DNA of 64,000 nucleotides from Isotricha intestinalis (taxonomy: Eukaryota > Ciliophora > Litostomatea > Vestibuliferida > Isotrichidae), in contig JAJJLU010003480.1 of assembly GCA_023807065.1 (NCBI GenBank), positions 1 through 64,000 on the forward strand, in the 5' to 3' direction. This document shows, in pieces, positions 62,411 to 64,000 of this stretch. The number at the start of each line of letters is the position of its first letter. Position 1 is the stretch's first letter. The notes beneath the pieces were generated by a model that was not told where the DNA came from, did no database searches, and saw only the letters and a list, made by a program, of their open reading frames with translations. Position numbers and translations under genes: made by a program.

Positions 62411-64000
62411 TTATTTAATTTTAAGTGCAGTATGTAATCTATGAACAGTATCATATAATATTAAATAATAAGTGCCTAATTTTTTCATAATAAAAAAAGC
62501 AACCAAAACAACTAATAAATCGAAACTTAAAAAAGCATAAATAAAATTATTTTCTATGACATTCCAATGTTTGAATATTTCTTTATTTTCAATCTCAATT
62601 AATTTTATAAAAACCATTTGAGCTTTATCAATAGGATAATCAAAATTAATAAATATATTTAATATATTAGGTTTATATAAATAATCCTGAATAATGTTTG
62701 TATTATTGTTTTTAAGATCAATAAAATATTCTTCATAATATTGAATTAATTCATTAAACATTGATTCTAAACTAGTTTTTAACCCTCCTTTATTAATCCC
62801 ATTACCAATTGTCATACATCTATTAACAGAAGATATTATATCTTTAAAATGATCAATGTAATCTCTATCAGGAAAATACATATTATAAAAATGATCATTT
62901 ACAGTAACACAGAAGTCTTTTTGATTATATAAATCATTTACTTTTTTTAATTTTGTTAACGGAGGATTATTAATTCCTTCAGCATTAAATTTTTCTAAAT
63001 TTTCAAGTGTTAATTGAAGAAGATATATTGTTAATCCAAAAGGAGTTTTATCAAATTTTTCATAATAATGACTATTTAAATTTATATCTATTTTATAATA
63101 ATTATCCATTGTCATAAAAGGATAATTATTCTTATTAAAAGTTTCATTTTCTTGGACATCACAATTTAAAATTGTTTTTTTATATGTTAAAATTAATTGA
63201 ATATAATATAATAATTTATTTGTATAATCTATTCCTAAAGAATTTGCTTGTTTTATTGTTTTTATTTCAGACATATTTATGAAAAGAAAATTTATCAATA
63301 AAATTGTTATTATTATCATTAATATAGAAATTAAAATTTTAAAAACAACAATTAATTTAAAATTCTTTCTTAAATATTCTATAACATTATATTCTAAATT
63401 TTCCTTTTCTTCAATTTCCAATTTTTCTTTATCTTCTTTTTCTTTTTTGGATAATTTTCTATCCATTCCTCCTTTTAAAATTTTAGAACTTGAAATATTA
63501 AAAGACTCATATGAATTATTAATAAAACTTGGAGTAGGAGTTTTTAAAAGATTTTTTTCTTCATCTTCAAATATAATTATTCCTTGAGATCCTCTTCTAT
63601 ATAATTGAGAGTTTAAAATTTTTTCATACTCTTTACATTTATCATAAGAAAAATCAGTTAAAATTCCTAAAAATACATTCAATTGAGAAGTTAATAATTT
63701 ATCATCTTTATCTCCTAATAATAAAAATGTCATATAGAAATTACTTTTAATAAAATGATTAAAAATAAATAAAAAGGAAATTATTATTATAACACAAGTT
63801 AAAAGAAAAATACTTGTATAAAAATAATTAAAATTTTCAATGTAATCATAATTTTGATAAATGTTTTTTACAATTTCTCTCAAAACAAAATCAAATCTAG
63901 GAAGCAAAACAGTTAAAACATTATGAGTGATAAAATAAAATAAAGTATCATCTAAGGTTACTTCAATAGTTTTATTAGGAAATAATTCTTTTTCAAAGTT
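62411..64000 (-). CDS. Multi-membrane protein of unknown function, 5' end beyond the window
   Basis: The frame ends at 62411 and is open to the right window edge, so at least 530 residues are coded; there is no ATG start inside the window (a TTG at 63907 is not a start). Membrane segments lie at about 63840-63770, 63320-63260 and 62530-62460 (coding order). Between the last two is a large domain of ~240 residues, probably outside the cytosol, with several Cys. The cytosolic loop between the first two is Lys/Glu-rich. The layout, with two membrane helices around a big sensor-like loop, recalls the C-terminal part of TmcB-like proteins and receptor-type proteins, but no family can be assigned. 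Confidence 0.65.
   Translation of the reverse strand, partial: NFEKELFPNKTIEVTLDDTLFYFITHNVLTVLLPRFDFVLREIVKNIYQNYDYIENFNYFYTSIFLLTCVIIIISFLFIFNHFIKSNFYMTFLLLGDKDDKLLTSQLNVFLGILTDFSYDKCKEYEKILNSQLYRRGSQGIIIFEDEEKNLLKTPTPSFINNSYESFNISSSKILKGGMDRKLSKKEKEDKEKLEIEEKENLEYNVIEYLRKNFKLIVVFKILISILMIIITILLINFLFINMSEIKTIKQANSLGIDYTNKLLYYIQLILTYKKTILNCDVQENETFNKNNYPFMTMDNYYKIDINLNSHYYEKFDKTPFGLTIYLLQLTLENLEKFNAEGINNPPLTKLKKVNDLYNQKDFCVTVNDHFYNMYFPDRDYIDHFKDIISSVNRCMTIGNGINKGGLKTSLESMFNELIQYYEEYFIDLKNNNTNIIQDYLYKPNILNIFINFDYPIDKAQMVFIKLIEIENKEIFKHWNVIENNFIYAFLSFDLLVVLVAFFIMKKLGTYYLILYDTVHRLHTALKIK

Noticed and set aside
63279..63907. Start of the last gene at 63907
   Set aside because: The codon there is TTG and the frame stays open to the window edge, so the gene starts outside. 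The plus-strand ORF at 63279 is a shadow.

Overview
The window is a very AT-rich, gene-dense stretch of a eukaryotic nuclear genome. All three stop codons are used as stops (TAA, TAG, TGA) and glutamine is read from CAA in the intact genes, so the standard code applies. Where a reading frame breaks inside a clear protein family, the break is repaired by a tiny GT-AG intron; I could place five, of 16, 23, 27, 29 and 35 nt. Such introns, the compact gene spacing, a TmcB-like multi-membrane PAS protein, and ciliary proteins (dynein heavy chain, RP2-like, IFT27-like GTPase) together point to a ciliate. A standard-code ciliate of the litostome/rumen type would fit, but this is inference and I name no species.

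Layout. 1-19943: two near-identical copies of a divergent dynein heavy chain gene in direct repeat (10,440 bp apart). Between them lies a decayed dynein stem/linker segment, and there is a further ~675 bp tandem repeat at the junction. 20053-24492: a B-box protein, a two-exon gene of unknown function, and a PAP2 phosphatase that shares a 59 bp divergent promoter with it. 25077-30388: a giant TmcB-like PAS protein. 30389-34759: a decayed CDK-like kinase, a Myb-like protein and an unknown protein. 34760-41438: four consecutive plus-strand signalling genes: a CAMK-like kinase, an EF-hand/cyclic-nucleotide phosphodiesterase, an RP2-like TBCC protein and an AGC-type kinase; three of the four begin MGxC, a dual acylation signal. 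41653-49049: a UBA/PUB p97 cofactor, a RING-H2 protein with a long Asn run, a YIPF protein, an F-box-like/TBC Rab-GAP, and a DHHC palmitoyltransferase whose reading frame needs a 16-nt and a 29-nt intron. 49050-51626: an unusual island with a decayed GC-richer gene fragment, a small unknown gene, a 52-bp GC-rich palindrome with telomere-like units, and gag and protease pieces of a Ty3/Gypsy retroelement in opposite orientations. 51627-64000: a SNARE, a scramblase, topoisomerase III (beta type), a pseudokinase, an IFT27-like GTPase, a small unknown protein, a cyclin, and a membrane protein that runs off the right edge.

How the genes fit together. Many products suit ciliary and membrane traffic: RP2, the IFT27-like GTPase and dynein for the cilium; the TBC protein, YIPF, SNARE, scramblase and DHHC enzyme for membranes; the kinases and PDE for cyclic-nucleotide and calcium signalling. 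There is no operon structure and adjacency need not mean shared function. I saw no tRNA, rRNA or CRISPR. The most unusual items are the 16-nt intron, the dynein without an AAA1 P-loop, the palindrome, and the plant-like retroelement fragments.
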